Positions 26,747 to 35,919 of a stretch of 64,000 bases of DNA are shown one piece after another. Numbering within the stretch: position 1 is the first letter of the stretch; the number at the start of each line of letters is the position of its first letter. The DNA comes from Paracoccus marinaquae (lineage in GTDB: Bacteria; Pseudomonadota; Alphaproteobacteria; Rhodobacterales; Rhodobacteraceae): positions 1 through 64,000 of the forward strand of contig NZ_JAHKNG010000009.1 in assembly GCF_018860165.1 (NCBI RefSeq), in the 5' to 3' direction. Both the position numbers and the translations under genes were made by a program. The notes below the pieces were generated by a model. The model was not told the origin of the DNA. It did no database searches and saw nothing but the letters and a program-made list of their open reading frames with translations.

Positions 26747-26796
26747 GGAAACTTGACCTTGGGGCAATCGCTGTCGGGGGCCATTGGCAAGTTTCC
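26747..26796. repeat. 9-bp inverted repeat between opgC end and nadA
   Basis: GGAAACTTG (26747-26755) and CAAGTTTCC (26788-26796) are perfect inverted repeats with a 32-base spacer, lying 96-145 bases upstream of the nadA start and ending five bases before the opgC stop. They may be an opgC terminator on the minus strand or an operator pair for nadA. Confidence 0.55.
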
Positions 26797-26801
26797 AGCG
26801 C

Positions 26802-27926
26802 CTAGCCGGCGGGTGGCGCCTTGCGGGCCTTCTGGCGCGGGGCGCCATAGGCCAGCCAGATGGCCGACAGCCACCACAGCGTCAGGATCGCCCACAGATC
26901 GACGGCCAGCCGGCGCAGCACGCCCTGATCCGCGGGGTTCATCTGGAAGGCATCGCCGATCACCGACAGCAGCACGCAGGCGATGAAGGACCACAGCCCG
27001 CCGCGCCCGATCTGTTGCATCCCGACGCCCAGCCGCGAGGCGGCCAGCCGTTCCATGATGCCGGCCAGCGGCACCGCAACCAGCCAGCTTGCGGCCATGA
27101 TCGCCAGATAGCGGGTGCCGTCGAGGTGCCATTTGTCGATGCTGCCATAGATCAGCTTCAGCGCGTTGCGCAGCGGCAGGGCCGGCTCGCCGAATTTCGA
27201 GGCGATGACGATGGTGGCGCCGAACAGGAAGACGACGGTCGAGGCGATGGTGATCAGCCGGGCGTGGCGCATCAGCACCGGCATGAACTGCTGCCGGAAC
27301 AGGCCCATGGCGACGCCGGAGAAGAACAGCATCTGCCAGCCGAAGGGGTTGAACAGCAGCCCGCCCGCATTGTGATTCGGGATCAGCGGGTTCAGCACCG
27401 GCGCAAACCACCACAGCGCCAGCGATCCGAGCGCGAAGCTGAAGGGAAAGCGCAGCAGCAGCGGCACCAGCAGCGGCGCCGAGGCCAGCAGGATCACATA
27501 GACCGCCAGCACGTCCAGGAGGTTCGGCTGCAGCCACATCAGCGCCAGCGTGCCCAGATAGCCCCAGGGGTTGTCGATCACCCATTCGGCATACTGGTTC
27601 CAGATGGCGGTATGCTGCAGCCCCAGGGCCAGCAGCCCCGCCGACAGCAGCGCCATGACGATGCCGCCCAGTACCAGCGCCCGCCAGACCTCGAAGGCGC
27701 GCCGGGCGAAACGCCATTGCGCGGCCCGCCGCCCCTCCTTGCGTTCGACGCCCAGCCAGACGAGGCCGACCAGAAAACCCGACAGCAGCACGAACAGTTC
27801 GGCCGCATCGAAGATCGAGAAATTCGCCAGCGTGAAGTTGCGCAGGGGCGAGATCGGCATGTGGTCCAGCATGATGCAGATCAGCGCATAGCCGCGCAGC
27901 ATGTCGAGGGCGATCAGACGTTTCAT
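26802..27926 (-). CDS. opgC: OpgC-type acyltransferase/succinyltransferase for periplasmic glucans
   Basis: The 374-residue membrane protein matches OpgC (acyltransferase-3 relative): MKRLIALDMLRGYALICIML (Arg-Gly and a following His in ICIMLDHMP, the acyltransfer motif), about ten hydrophobic helices, and FNPFGWQMLFFSGVAMGLF. OpgC adds succinyl residues to osmoregulated periplasmic glucans at the inner membrane. It lies 30 bases after opgH and is last of opgG-opgH-opgC. The ribosome site is weak, again suggesting coupling. Confidence 0.9.
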   Translation of the reverse strand: MKRLIALDMLRGYALICIMLDHMPISPLRNFTLANFSIFDAAELFVLLSGFLVGLVWLGVERKEGRRAAQWRFARRAFEVWRALVLGGIVMALLSAGLLALGLQHTAIWNQYAEWVIDNPWGYLGTLALMWLQPNLLDVLAVYVILLASAPLLVPLLLRFPFSFALGSLALWWFAPVLNPLIPNHNAGGLLFNPFGWQMLFFSGVAMGLFRQQFMPVLMRHARLITIASTVVFLFGATIVIASKFGEPALPLRNALKLIYGSIDKWHLDGTRYLAIMAASWLVAVPLAGIMERLAASRLGVGMQQIGRGGLWSFIACVLLSVIGDAFQMNPADQGVLRRLAVDLWAILTLWWLSAIWLAYGAPRQKARKAPPAG

Positions 27927-27956
27927 GAGATCCGTTAACCTGTCGGCGCTGGCGGC

Positions 27957-30047
27957 TCAACCGGGAAGCCGGCTCCAGCGTTCCAGAAGGGTGGCGTCCG
28001 AGACCAGCGCCTGGGTCTCGTCGCGGGTCAGGAAGTGCAGCGCCTCGGCGCGGCTGGTGGCATGGGCGATCTTGGCCTCGGCGGTGATTCGCGGCATCCG
28101 CTGCGGGGTCGGCAGATCGCCCGGCGGCTCGAGCAGGGCGATATGGCGCGCGCGCGCCGCGGCATCGCGGCCCAGATGCAGGATCGCCTCGGCCCCGCGC
28201 ATCGGGCGGGGCAGCGCGCGGCTGGCGGCGCTGGCCTCGGACAGGATCGGCGGCGTGGCGCGTTCCTCGGGCGTGACCAGCAGCCCGCGCATCCGTGCCC
28301 AGCGGCCGAATACCGGGCTGGCGGAATAGCGCGAGGTCAGGGGCGACAGGATCAGCCCGGCCAGAATCGGCGACAGCCAGATCAGTTGCGGCGGCGAAAA
28401 CTGCGCCAGCACGACCAGCGTGCCGAGGCCCAGCGTCACATGCGGCCAGTGCCGCGCGATCACCACCCCCCAGCCGGGCATCGAGCCGGCCCGCACCTGC
28501 GCCTTCCAGCCACTGTCGCGGCCGCGCAGGATCTCGTAGATCTGCCGGGTCTGGATCAGCATCTGCACCGGCGCGATCAGGGCCGACAGCACGATCTCGA
28601 ACAGGGCGCTGGTGAAGATGCGCACCGGCCCGCCGGAATTGCGCGCCAGCGGCCGCAGCCAGGCGCGGACGGTGGCGATCAGCTTGGGCAGCAGCAGCAG
28701 AGCCATGGCGGCGATGAACAGCCACAGCATGCGGCGGGCGTCGAAGACCGGCCAGTCGGGGAACAACTGGTAGGAATTCGGGAAATATTCTGGCGTCGAC
28801 AGGAGCACGGTGGCCGACAGGACCAGACCGACAAGGATCAGCATCAGCCAGATCGGACTCATCAGAAAGCCGAGGATGCCGATGGCGAAATGCACCCGGG
28901 TGATGGCCCGGGCGCCGCGCATGCCGAACAGCCGCCCGTGCTGCAGGTTGCCCTGCGCCCAGCGGCGTTCGCGCGCCGCCATGTCCAGCAGCGTCGGCGG
29001 GCAGCCCTCATAGCTGCCGCGCAGGTCGTGATCCAGCCGCACCTTCCAGCCGCGCCGGCCAAGCGCGGCCGCCTCGACGAAATCATGGCTGAGGATGGTG
29101 CCGCCGAAGGGCGGACGCCCGGGCAGGCGCGGCAGGCCGCAGGCCTCGGCGAAGGCCGGGATACGCAGGATCGCGTTGTGGCCCCAGTAATTTCCGGTAT
29201 CGCCCGACCAGGCGGCGACGCCGCGGGCGATCATCGGGCCATAGACCCGGCCCGCGAACTGGGTCAGCCGGGCAAAGATCGTCTCGCCGCCGACCAGCAC
29301 CGGCATGGTCTGGATCAGCGCCAGATCGGGATCGGCATTCATCCGCGCCGACAGTTCGCGGATCGTTGCCCCGCTCATCACGCTATCGGCGTCCAGCACC
29401 ACCATCTGGTCATAGCGCCCGCCCCAGCGGCGGATGAATTCGGCCAGATTGCCGGACTTCCGATCCTCGTTGCTGCGTCGCCGCCGATACCAGATCGGCA
29501 GGGGCGAGGTCTCGCGGGCGGCGGCGACAGTCAGCGTCTCGTTCACTGCCGTGGCCGGATCCGTGGTGTCGGACAGCACGAAGATCTCGGCCCGCTGGCC
29601 CAGCCCCTCGCGCAGAAGATCATGGGCCAGCGCGGTCAGCAGGCCGATGCTTTTCGAGGCGTTCTCGTGATAGATCGGCATGACCACGGCAAGGCGCGCC
29701 TCGTTCGGCCCTGCGGGCGTCTTCGGTTGCGGTGCCAGCAGCCCGGCCAGCAGCGAACAGAAGGAAAAGCCCACCCAGGCGAAGGTCGGCACGAACAGCA
29801 CCAGAAGGGCGAACTGCATCGGCGTCGGGCGATCGCCGAAGGCCGCCAGCATCTGCGTATAGCCGATCACGGCCAGCGCGGCGGTGCCGCCGAAGGCAAT
29901 CAGCCGGGCCAGCCAGACCCGCCATCGCTGATGGTGATGCGGCTGGCGGCGCTGCGGGCGCAGGTAAAAATCCTGCACCGGCATCTTCAGCGGCGCCTCG
30001 GGCGGAACCGCCGCAAGGCCGGGGACCGGGTGCGGGCTGTCGGTCAT
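27957..30047 (-). CDS. opgH: Glucans biosynthesis glucosyltransferase
   Basis: OpgH (MdoH) makes the linear beta-1,2-glucan backbone from UDP-glucose in the inner membrane. The 696-residue protein has N-terminal membrane helices and a GT2 domain with RLAVVMPIYHEN, VVLDADSVMSG (DxD metal site), ILSHDFVEAAALGRRGWKV (catalytic acid region) and RRRWAQGNLQH-like RERRWAQGNLQH (QxxRW variant). Several helices follow. E. coli MdoH is about 847 residues, so this is a shorter form typical of Rhodobacteraceae. It overlaps opgG by four bases. Confidence 0.95.
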   Translation of the reverse strand: MTDSPHPVPGLAAVPPEAPLKMPVQDFYLRPQRRQPHHHQRWRVWLARLIAFGGTAALAVIGYTQMLAAFGDRPTPMQFALLVLFVPTFAWVGFSFCSLLAGLLAPQPKTPAGPNEARLAVVMPIYHENASKSIGLLTALAHDLLREGLGQRAEIFVLSDTTDPATAVNETLTVAAARETSPLPIWYRRRRSNEDRKSGNLAEFIRRWGGRYDQMVVLDADSVMSGATIRELSARMNADPDLALIQTMPVLVGGETIFARLTQFAGRVYGPMIARGVAAWSGDTGNYWGHNAILRIPAFAEACGLPRLPGRPPFGGTILSHDFVEAAALGRRGWKVRLDHDLRGSYEGCPPTLLDMAARERRWAQGNLQHGRLFGMRGARAITRVHFAIGILGFLMSPIWLMLILVGLVLSATVLLSTPEYFPNSYQLFPDWPVFDARRMLWLFIAAMALLLLPKLIATVRAWLRPLARNSGGPVRIFTSALFEIVLSALIAPVQMLIQTRQIYEILRGRDSGWKAQVRAGSMPGWGVVIARHWPHVTLGLGTLVVLAQFSPPQLIWLSPILAGLILSPLTSRYSASPVFGRWARMRGLLVTPEERATPPILSEASAASRALPRPMRGAEAILHLGRDAAARARHIALLEPPGDLPTPQRMPRITAEAKIAHATSRAEALHFLTRDETQALVSDATLLERWSRLPG

Positions 30048-31612
30048 GCGGTCCAGCGGGTCAGCCAGGTTTCGCTGAGCGCAAGACCGTTGCCGTCGGT
30101 CAGCCGCGCCTGCAGGTCGGCCAGCGTCGCGTCGCCCGGCTCGAATTCGAAGGCGAGGCGCAGCACGTTCTGGTCGGGCAGGGGCTTCAGATAGGCATGG
30201 ACGATCCGGCCGGCCGAGGTCGTGACGGTGGATGCGGGCAATTCCGCGGAAAACAGCGACAGGTCGAAATCGACGATGAAGCTGCGGGTGGTGGCGACGT
30301 TGATCGACCGGCCCGAACGCACCTGCCGCACCTTCGCCAATGGCACGTCGGTGGGCGGCAGCTGCGCGAAGCTGAGCCGATAGCGGAACTCGTGCCGCTG
30401 ACCCTTGGCCATCGGGGCCGTGGGCAGCCAGTAGCTGACGATATTGTCGTTGAACTCGTTCTCGACCGGGATCTCGATCAGCCGTACCTCGCCTTCGCCC
30501 CAGTCGCCCTCGGGCTCGATCCAGGCCGAGGGGCGCAGATCGTACTGCGCCTCGGCGTCCTGATAATCGGTGAAGCTGCGGTTGCGCTGGATCAGGCCGA
30601 AGCCCCGCGGGTCATTGTCCACGAATGAGGAAATCTGCAGGTTCCGGTGCGAGGCGAGGCTGCGCCACAGCGCCTGGCCGGCACCGGTATGCATCTGCAG
30701 CCCGTCGCTGTCATGGACAGCGGGGCGGTAGTCGTCGACATTGCGCCGGCTGCCCGGGCCGAACCAGAACATCGAGGTCAGCGGCGCGATGCCCGTATAT
30801 TGCAACTCGACGCGCGGGAAGATGGCGACGCGGCTGCGGATCATGGTCACCGCGCCGGGACGGACATCGAACTGGAAGGCGGCGGTGGTGGACTTGCTGT
30901 CGAGGATCGCATGAATGCGGATCGCCTCGGCCCCCTCCTTCGGGACATGGACCCAGAAATCGGTGAACAGCGGGAATTCCTCGCCGTCGGGACTGCCGGT
31001 CTTGATCGCAAGCCCGCGCGCCGAAAGGCCATAGAGCGTGCCGCGGGCCACCGCGCGGAAATAGCTGGCGCCCTGGAAGACCAGAAATTCGTCCATCACG
31101 CCCGGCCGGTTCAGCTGGGTGCGCAGCCGAAAGCCCGACCAGCCCATCTCACCCTTTGTTTCCAGATCGGCGCCATTCGGGAATTGCGAGGGGTCGAATT
31201 CCAGCAGTGCCGGATCGAATTCCAGCTTTTCGGGCCGGCCGTCGCGCACGATACTGATCTGGACCGGCTCATAGAAAATGGCGCCGGGCGGCAGCAGGTC
31301 CATGCTGAAGCGATCATTCTCGCTCAGCGGATCGCGGTCGCGTCGAAAGCGGATCCCGCGATACTGGTCATAGTTCAGATCGGCGAAGCTGCCGACCTGA
31401 TCGGCCACCGGCTGCTTGTAGACCTGATCCGCCCGCTCGGCCGCAAGTGCCGCGACCTCTTCGAAACCGAAAGCGGCCCGGATCGGGGATGACAGATTTT
31501 CCGGCTCGGTTTCCAGTTGCTCCGGCGTGGTCTGAGCCTGAACCGGAATTGCGGCGAACGAGCCGCCGGCGGCCAAGGCAGTGGCGGCATTGAGGAAATG
31601 ACGACGCTTCAT
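30044..31612 (-). CDS. opgG: Periplasmic glucan biosynthesis protein OpgG/OpgD family
   Basis: The 522-residue periplasmic protein carries the MdoG domain: LNYDQYRGIRFRRDRDPLSE, GLSARGLAIKTG, LTSMFWFGPGSRRNVDDYRP, SAWIEPEGDWGEGEVRLIEI. The N-terminus MKRRHFLNAATALAAGG is a Tat-like twin-arginine signal, a feature of E. coli OpgD rather than OpgG, so folded export is possible. It branches or modifies the glucan made by OpgH. The chosen start puts the twin arginines at 3-4; no clear Shine-Dalgarno precedes it. The TGA overlaps the opgH ATG by four bases. Confidence 0.93.
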   Translation of the reverse strand: MKRRHFLNAATALAAGGSFAAIPVQAQTTPEQLETEPENLSSPIRAAFGFEEVAALAAERADQVYKQPVADQVGSFADLNYDQYRGIRFRRDRDPLSENDRFSMDLLPPGAIFYEPVQISIVRDGRPEKLEFDPALLEFDPSQFPNGADLETKGEMGWSGFRLRTQLNRPGVMDEFLVFQGASYFRAVARGTLYGLSARGLAIKTGSPDGEEFPLFTDFWVHVPKEGAEAIRIHAILDSKSTTAAFQFDVRPGAVTMIRSRVAIFPRVELQYTGIAPLTSMFWFGPGSRRNVDDYRPAVHDSDGLQMHTGAGQALWRSLASHRNLQISSFVDNDPRGFGLIQRNRSFTDYQDAEAQYDLRPSAWIEPEGDWGEGEVRLIEIPVENEFNDNIVSYWLPTAPMAKGQRHEFRYRLSFAQLPPTDVPLAKVRQVRSGRSINVATTRSFIVDFDLSLFSAELPASTVTTSAGRIVHAYLKPLPDQNVLRLAFEFEPGDATLADLQARLTDGNGLALSETWLTRWTA

Positions 31613-31756
31613 ATCAGGAGAGTGCTGCCCAAAAACTTGTTTACTATAGAGGTTCTGCCGCGATGCAGCAAGAAGCTTGGGCGGCGCGGACAGGTGGATG
31701 GCGGTCGATATTGCCGCGCCATTCCGCATCCTTCGGCGCTTTTGCGCCGATGCCGA

Positions 31757-34003
31757 CTATTGCCGGGCCAGCCATTCGGTGACCGGGCGGCGCAGGTTGG
31801 TCAGCCCGCTGGCCTGCGCCTCGTCGATGACCTTGCGCAGATCGGCGATCGAGACCCGGCGGATCAGATGCTTGACCGGGCCGATCGAGGCCGGGCGCAT
31901 CGACAGCCGCCGGATGCCGAGGGCGGCGAAGGTCAACGCCTCGATCGGCCGGCCGGCATCCTCGCCGCAGAAGGACAGCGGCACCCGCGCGTCCTCGCAG
32001 CGGCCGACGATCTGGCGCAGCAGCGACAGGAACGAGGTGTTCATGGTGTCATAGCGGCGGCGCACACGCTCGTTCTCGCGGTCGGCGGCAAAGAAGAACT
32101 GCTTCAGGTCATTGCCGCCGATCGAGATGAAGTCGCACATCTCGAAGAACTTCTTCGGCGCGAAGGCCAGCGACGGGGTCTCCAGCATCGCGCCCACCCG
32201 GATATCGCTGGGCATCTCGTGGCCCAGCCGCTGTTCGCGCGACAGTTCCTGCATCAGGATGCGATATGCGGCCTCGTATTCGCCCATATCCGCGATGAAG
32301 GGGAACATGACGTGAAGCGGCCGGCCGACCGAGGCGCGGATCAGCGCCTGCAACTGCATGCGCAGCACGCCGCGCTTGTCCAGCCCGACGCGGATCGCCC
32401 GCCAGCCCATCGCCGGGTTCGGCTCGTCCTGCGGCTTCATGTAGGGCAGCACCTTGTCCGAGCCGATATCCAGCGTGCGGAACATCACCGGCTTGCCCTT
32501 GGCCTGATCCATGACATGGCGATAGAGATCGGCCAGTTCGCCGCGGCGCGGGACATGGCGGCGGATCAGGAATTGCAGCTCGGTGCGGAACAGGCCGACG
32601 CCCTCGGCGCCCGATCCCTCAAGCGATGGCAGATCGGCCATCAGCCCGGCATTCATGTAAAGCTGGATCGTGGTGCCGCAGGTGCCGGTGGCGGGCAGGT
32701 TGCGCAGGCTGGCATAGCGGTTCTGCGCCTCGGCCTGCATCGCCATCTTGTCGCGGAACGCCGCGGCCACGGTTTCTTCCGGGCGCAGATGCACGATGCC
32801 CTGATCGCCATCGACCAGGATCGGGTCGCCGTTCAGCGCCTCGGCGGTGATACGCTCGGCATGGATGACCAGCGGTATCGCCAGCGCGCGGGCAACGATG
32901 GCGGCGTGGCTGCCGACCGAGCCTTCCTCCAGCACCACGCCCTTCAGCCGCCGGCCATATTCCAGCAGTTCGGCCGGGCCGATATTGCGGGCCACAAGGA
33001 TCGGGTTGTCGGGCATCTCGGCTCCGGTGTTGCTGCCCTGTCCGGTCAGGATCCGCAACAGCCGGTTCGACAGGTCGTTCAGGTCGTGCAGCCGGTCGCG
33101 AAGGTAGGGATCGGCGGCCATTTCCAGCCGGGCACGGGCGGTGGACTGTTCCTTCTCAACCGCGGCCTCGGCCGAGAGGCCAAGCCGGATATCCTCGGAC
33201 ATGCGGCTCAGCCAGCCGCGCGAATGCGCGAACATCCGATAGGTTTCCAGCACCGCCGCATGTTCGCCGTCGCCATCCATGTCGACAGCGGCCATCATCG
33301 TGTCGACCGTCTGGCGCAGCCGCGCGACGCCCTCCTCAAGCCGGCCGAGTTCGGTGTCCGGGTCGTCGCCGACCGGATTGGCCACCACCACCCGCGCCTC
33401 GTGCAGCCAGACCCGCCCCTCGGCCGATCCTTCCTGCCCGGTCGCGCCGCGGATCATCAGCGGGAAATGGTGAACCAGCGGCAGGCTGTCGGTCTGGCTG
33501 CCCTGGAAGGCGCCCAGTTCGGTCATCTCGGCCAGCACCATGGCGACGACCTCGAGCCCGTAAAGCTCGTCCTCGCTGAACTGCCGCGCATCGCGGGACT
33601 GCACGACCAGCACCCCCAGGCGTTCGCCGACGCGCTGGATCGGGACGCCGAGAAAGCTGGGAAACACCTCTTCGCCGGTTTCGGGCATGAAGCGGAAGCC
33701 CGGCTCGGCCGGGGCGTTCGCGGTGTTCACATGCCGGCCCGAGCGGGCCACCCGGCCGACCAGACCCTCGCCCAGCCGCAGCCGGGTCTGGTGGACCGAT
33801 TCGGCCCGCAACCCCTCGGTCGCGCAGAGTTCCAGCGTTTCGGGATCGCGGAACAGGTAGATCGAACAGACCTCGGTTCCCATCGAATCGGCGATGTGAT
33901 GGGTGATCTGATCAAGCCGGTCCTGACCGCCGCCGGGGGCCGCCAATATTCCCTTCAGCCGCTGCAGCAGCTTGCGCGAGTCACTGTCCTTGCGGTCTTG
34001 CAT
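31757..34003 (-). CDS. ptsP: Phosphoenolpyruvate-protein phosphotransferase PtsP (EI-Ntr)
   Basis: This is the first enzyme of the nitrogen PTS: it takes phosphate from PEP and passes it to NPr. The 748-residue protein has an N-terminal GAF domain (about 20-165, with GLVGRVARSGRHVN), then the EI domains. The phospho-histidine is His366 in GSVGSHAAIVARAL, the PEP-binding pieces include FRTELQFLIRR, FRTLDIGSDK and EFGVMFPFI-like HVMFPFIADMGE, and the proton-donor cysteine is in SFCGEDAGRP. No ptsN or ptsO gene is adjacent; lysC lies just upstream. Confidence 0.96.
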   Translation of the reverse strand: MQDRKDSDSRKLLQRLKGILAAPGGGQDRLDQITHHIADSMGTEVCSIYLFRDPETLELCATEGLRAESVHQTRLRLGEGLVGRVARSGRHVNTANAPAEPGFRFMPETGEEVFPSFLGVPIQRVGERLGVLVVQSRDARQFSEDELYGLEVVAMVLAEMTELGAFQGSQTDSLPLVHHFPLMIRGATGQEGSAEGRVWLHEARVVVANPVGDDPDTELGRLEEGVARLRQTVDTMMAAVDMDGDGEHAAVLETYRMFAHSRGWLSRMSEDIRLGLSAEAAVEKEQSTARARLEMAADPYLRDRLHDLNDLSNRLLRILTGQGSNTGAEMPDNPILVARNIGPAELLEYGRRLKGVVLEEGSVGSHAAIVARALAIPLVIHAERITAEALNGDPILVDGDQGIVHLRPEETVAAAFRDKMAMQAEAQNRYASLRNLPATGTCGTTIQLYMNAGLMADLPSLEGSGAEGVGLFRTELQFLIRRHVPRRGELADLYRHVMDQAKGKPVMFRTLDIGSDKVLPYMKPQDEPNPAMGWRAIRVGLDKRGVLRMQLQALIRASVGRPLHVMFPFIADMGEYEAAYRILMQELSREQRLGHEMPSDIRVGAMLETPSLAFAPKKFFEMCDFISIGGNDLKQFFFAADRENERVRRRYDTMNTSFLSLLRQIVGRCEDARVPLSFCGEDAGRPIEALTFAALGIRRLSMRPASIGPVKHLIRRVSIADLRKVIDEAQASGLTNLRRPVTEWLARQ

Positions 34004-34074
34004 CGCGTGCCTGCCTCTGCTGTCGCGATGGCCCCGCGGGCCTTGCTGTGCCGGGTTCTTCGCCGGGCCCGCTT

Positions 34075-35331
34075 TCAGGCCTCGTCGAGGTCAAAGGCAT
34101 CATGCAGCGCCTGCACCGCCAGTTCCATATACTTCCGGTCGATCAGCACCGAGATCTTGATCTCGCTGGTGGCGATGACCTTGATGTTGATGTTTTCATC
34201 AGCCAGCGCCTTGAACATCCGCGCCGCGACGCCGGTATGGCTGCGCATGCCGATCCCGACCACGCTGACCTTGGCGACTTCGGTATCCACGATCAACTCG
34301 TCATAGGCGATGCGGCCGGCGGCCTTGGATTCTTCCATGGCCTTCTTGGCGCGCTCGACCTGGTTGATCGGCACCGAGAAGGTCATGTCGGTGACCGAGC
34401 CGAGGTGATCCTCGTAGTCCTTTTCCGAGATATTCTGGACGATCATGTCCACGTTCACGCCGGCATCCGCCAGGGGGGCGAAGATCGAGGCCGAGATGCC
34501 GGGCCGGTCCTCGACCGTGACCAGGGTGATCTTGGCCTCTTCGCGTGAATAGGCGACGCCGTTGACGACTTTCGATTCCATGATTTCTCCCTCATCGCAG
34601 ACCAGCGTGCCCGAGTTCTCGTCGGTGTCCTCGAACGAGGACAGAACGCGCAGCCGCACCTTGTTGCGCATCGCCAACTCGACCGAGCGGGTCTGCAGAA
34701 CCTTCGCGCCGAGGCTGGCCAGTTCCAGCATTTCCTCGAAGGCGATCTTGTGCAGCTTGCGCGCCTTCGAGGTGATCCGTGGATCGGTGGTATAGATGCC
34801 GTCCACGTCGGTATAGATGTCGCAGCGCTCGGCCTCGAAGGCGGCGGCGAAGGCGACGGCTGTGGTGTCCGAGCCGCCGCGTCCCAGCGTGGTGATGCGC
34901 CCGTCCGGTCCGATCCCCTGAAAGCCCGCGACCACCGCGACCTTGAAGCCCTCGGCGAATTTCTGGTCGAGGTTGGCCCGCGGAATGTCGGTGAAGCGGG
35001 CGGCGGAATGGGCGTCGGTGGTATGGATCGGCACCTGCCAGCCCTGCCAGCTGCGCGCCGGCACGCCCAGCTCCTGCAGCGTCAGCGCCATCAGCCCGGC
35101 GGTCACGTTCTCGCCCGAGCTGACCACCGCGTCATATTCGCGCGCGTCGAACAGCGGCGAGGTCTGCTCGACCCAGCCGACCAGTTCGTTGGTCTTGCCC
35201 GACATGGCGCTGACGATGACGATGACGTCATAGCCGCGCTCGACCTCGCGCTGCACCTTCGTCGCGGCATTCTTGATCCGATCAAGATCGGCCACGGATG
35301 TACCGCCGAATTTCATCACCAGAAGCGGCAT
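34075..35331 (-). CDS. lysC: Aspartate kinase
   Basis: It phosphorylates L-aspartate at the head of the lysine, threonine and methionine pathway. The 418-residue protein starts PLLVMKFGGTSVADLDRI (nucleotide site), with GRGGSDTTAVAFAAAF and DVDGIYTTDPR in the kinase domain (1-245) and two ACT domains (about 265-418) with ITLVTVEDRPGISASIF and VSVVGIGMRSHTGVA, so it is a feedback-regulated single-function enzyme. GGAGG precedes the start at 7 bases. A separate transcription unit from ptsP is probable but the spacer is only 71 bases. Confidence 0.96.
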   Translation of the reverse strand: MPLLVMKFGGTSVADLDRIKNAATKVQREVERGYDVIVIVSAMSGKTNELVGWVEQTSPLFDAREYDAVVSSGENVTAGLMALTLQELGVPARSWQGWQVPIHTTDAHSAARFTDIPRANLDQKFAEGFKVAVVAGFQGIGPDGRITTLGRGGSDTTAVAFAAAFEAERCDIYTDVDGIYTTDPRITSKARKLHKIAFEEMLELASLGAKVLQTRSVELAMRNKVRLRVLSSFEDTDENSGTLVCDEGEIMESKVVNGVAYSREEAKITLVTVEDRPGISASIFAPLADAGVNVDMIVQNISEKDYEDHLGSVTDMTFSVPINQVERAKKAMEESKAAGRIAYDELIVDTEVAKVSVVGIGMRSHTGVAARMFKALADENINIKVIATSEIKISVLIDRKYMELAVQALHDAFDLDEA

Positions 35332-35389
35332 GGCGGGCCTCCAGACTTGGATTTGTGTCGGCGCGGCTTTTATGGGGGGCGGGGCGAAA

Positions 35390-35407
35390 GGGCAAGGGGC
35401 TTTGCCC
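35390..35407 (-). terminator. Candidate hairpin after the kdtA-DUF1178 unit
   Basis: GGGCAA (35390-35395) and TTGCCC (35402-35407) enclose a 6-base loop about 85 bases beyond the DUF1178 stop on the minus strand, ahead of lysC. The stem is short and there is no clean U-run. Confidence 0.3.
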
Positions 35408-35490
35408 GTGCCAGCCCCCTGAAATGGCGGGTCTGGTCACCCCATCAGCGGTGAGGGCGAGGATCGCTTTCGCGGGCAGCGGGGCAGGGG

Positions 35491-35919
35491 TCAGTTGGCC
35501 TTCTGGCGCGGGACGAAGGGCAGCGGGGCGACCGGCACCCCGTCCTCGACCAGCTTTCTGGCGTCATCGGCGCGGGCCTCGCCATGGATCGCGCGATGCG
35601 GGCTGCGGCCCTCGTGAATCGCGCGGGCCTCGTCGGCGAAACGCAGGCCGACATAGTCCGAATTCGTCTCGATATGGTGGCGCAATTCGGCCAGCGCGGC
35701 CTCGGCCGGTGATTGCGGTTCGGACAGGCGGGGCGCATCGGCGGCTGCCGGCGTCTCTTTCGGGACTGCCGGTGCCATCAGCGCCTTCTCGACGCTGGTC
35801 GAGCCGCATTGCGCACAGGCGATCTGCCCTGCGGCCCGCATCGTCTCGAACCCTTCGGACGAGCGGAACCAGCCGTCGAAATCGTGCCGATGTTCGCAGC
35901 GCAAATTATAGCGGATCAT
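35491..35919 (-). CDS. DUF1178 family protein (putative zinc-ribbon)
   Basis: The 142-residue protein begins MIRYNLRCEHRHDFDGWFRSS and has a second CAQCGS motif, together forming a CxxxH...CxxC zinc-ribbon of the DUF1178 family. ETNSDYVGLRFADEARAIHEG and the C-terminal PLPFVPRQKAN follow. The role is unknown; the zinc ribbon suggests nucleic acid or protein binding. Its ATG overlaps the stop of the Kdo-transferase-like gene by four bases, so the pair is translationally coupled. Confidence 0.9.
   Translation of the reverse strand: MIRYNLRCEHRHDFDGWFRSSEGFETMRAAGQIACAQCGSTSVEKALMAPAVPKETPAAADAPRLSEPQSPAEAALAELRHHIETNSDYVGLRFADEARAIHEGRSPHRAIHGEARADDARKLVEDGVPVAPLPFVPRQKAN

Noticed and set aside
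26651-28725. Long minus-strand open frame over opgC and opgH
   Set aside because: It is in another frame than the two well-matched membrane proteins and has low-complexity content; a shadow frame.
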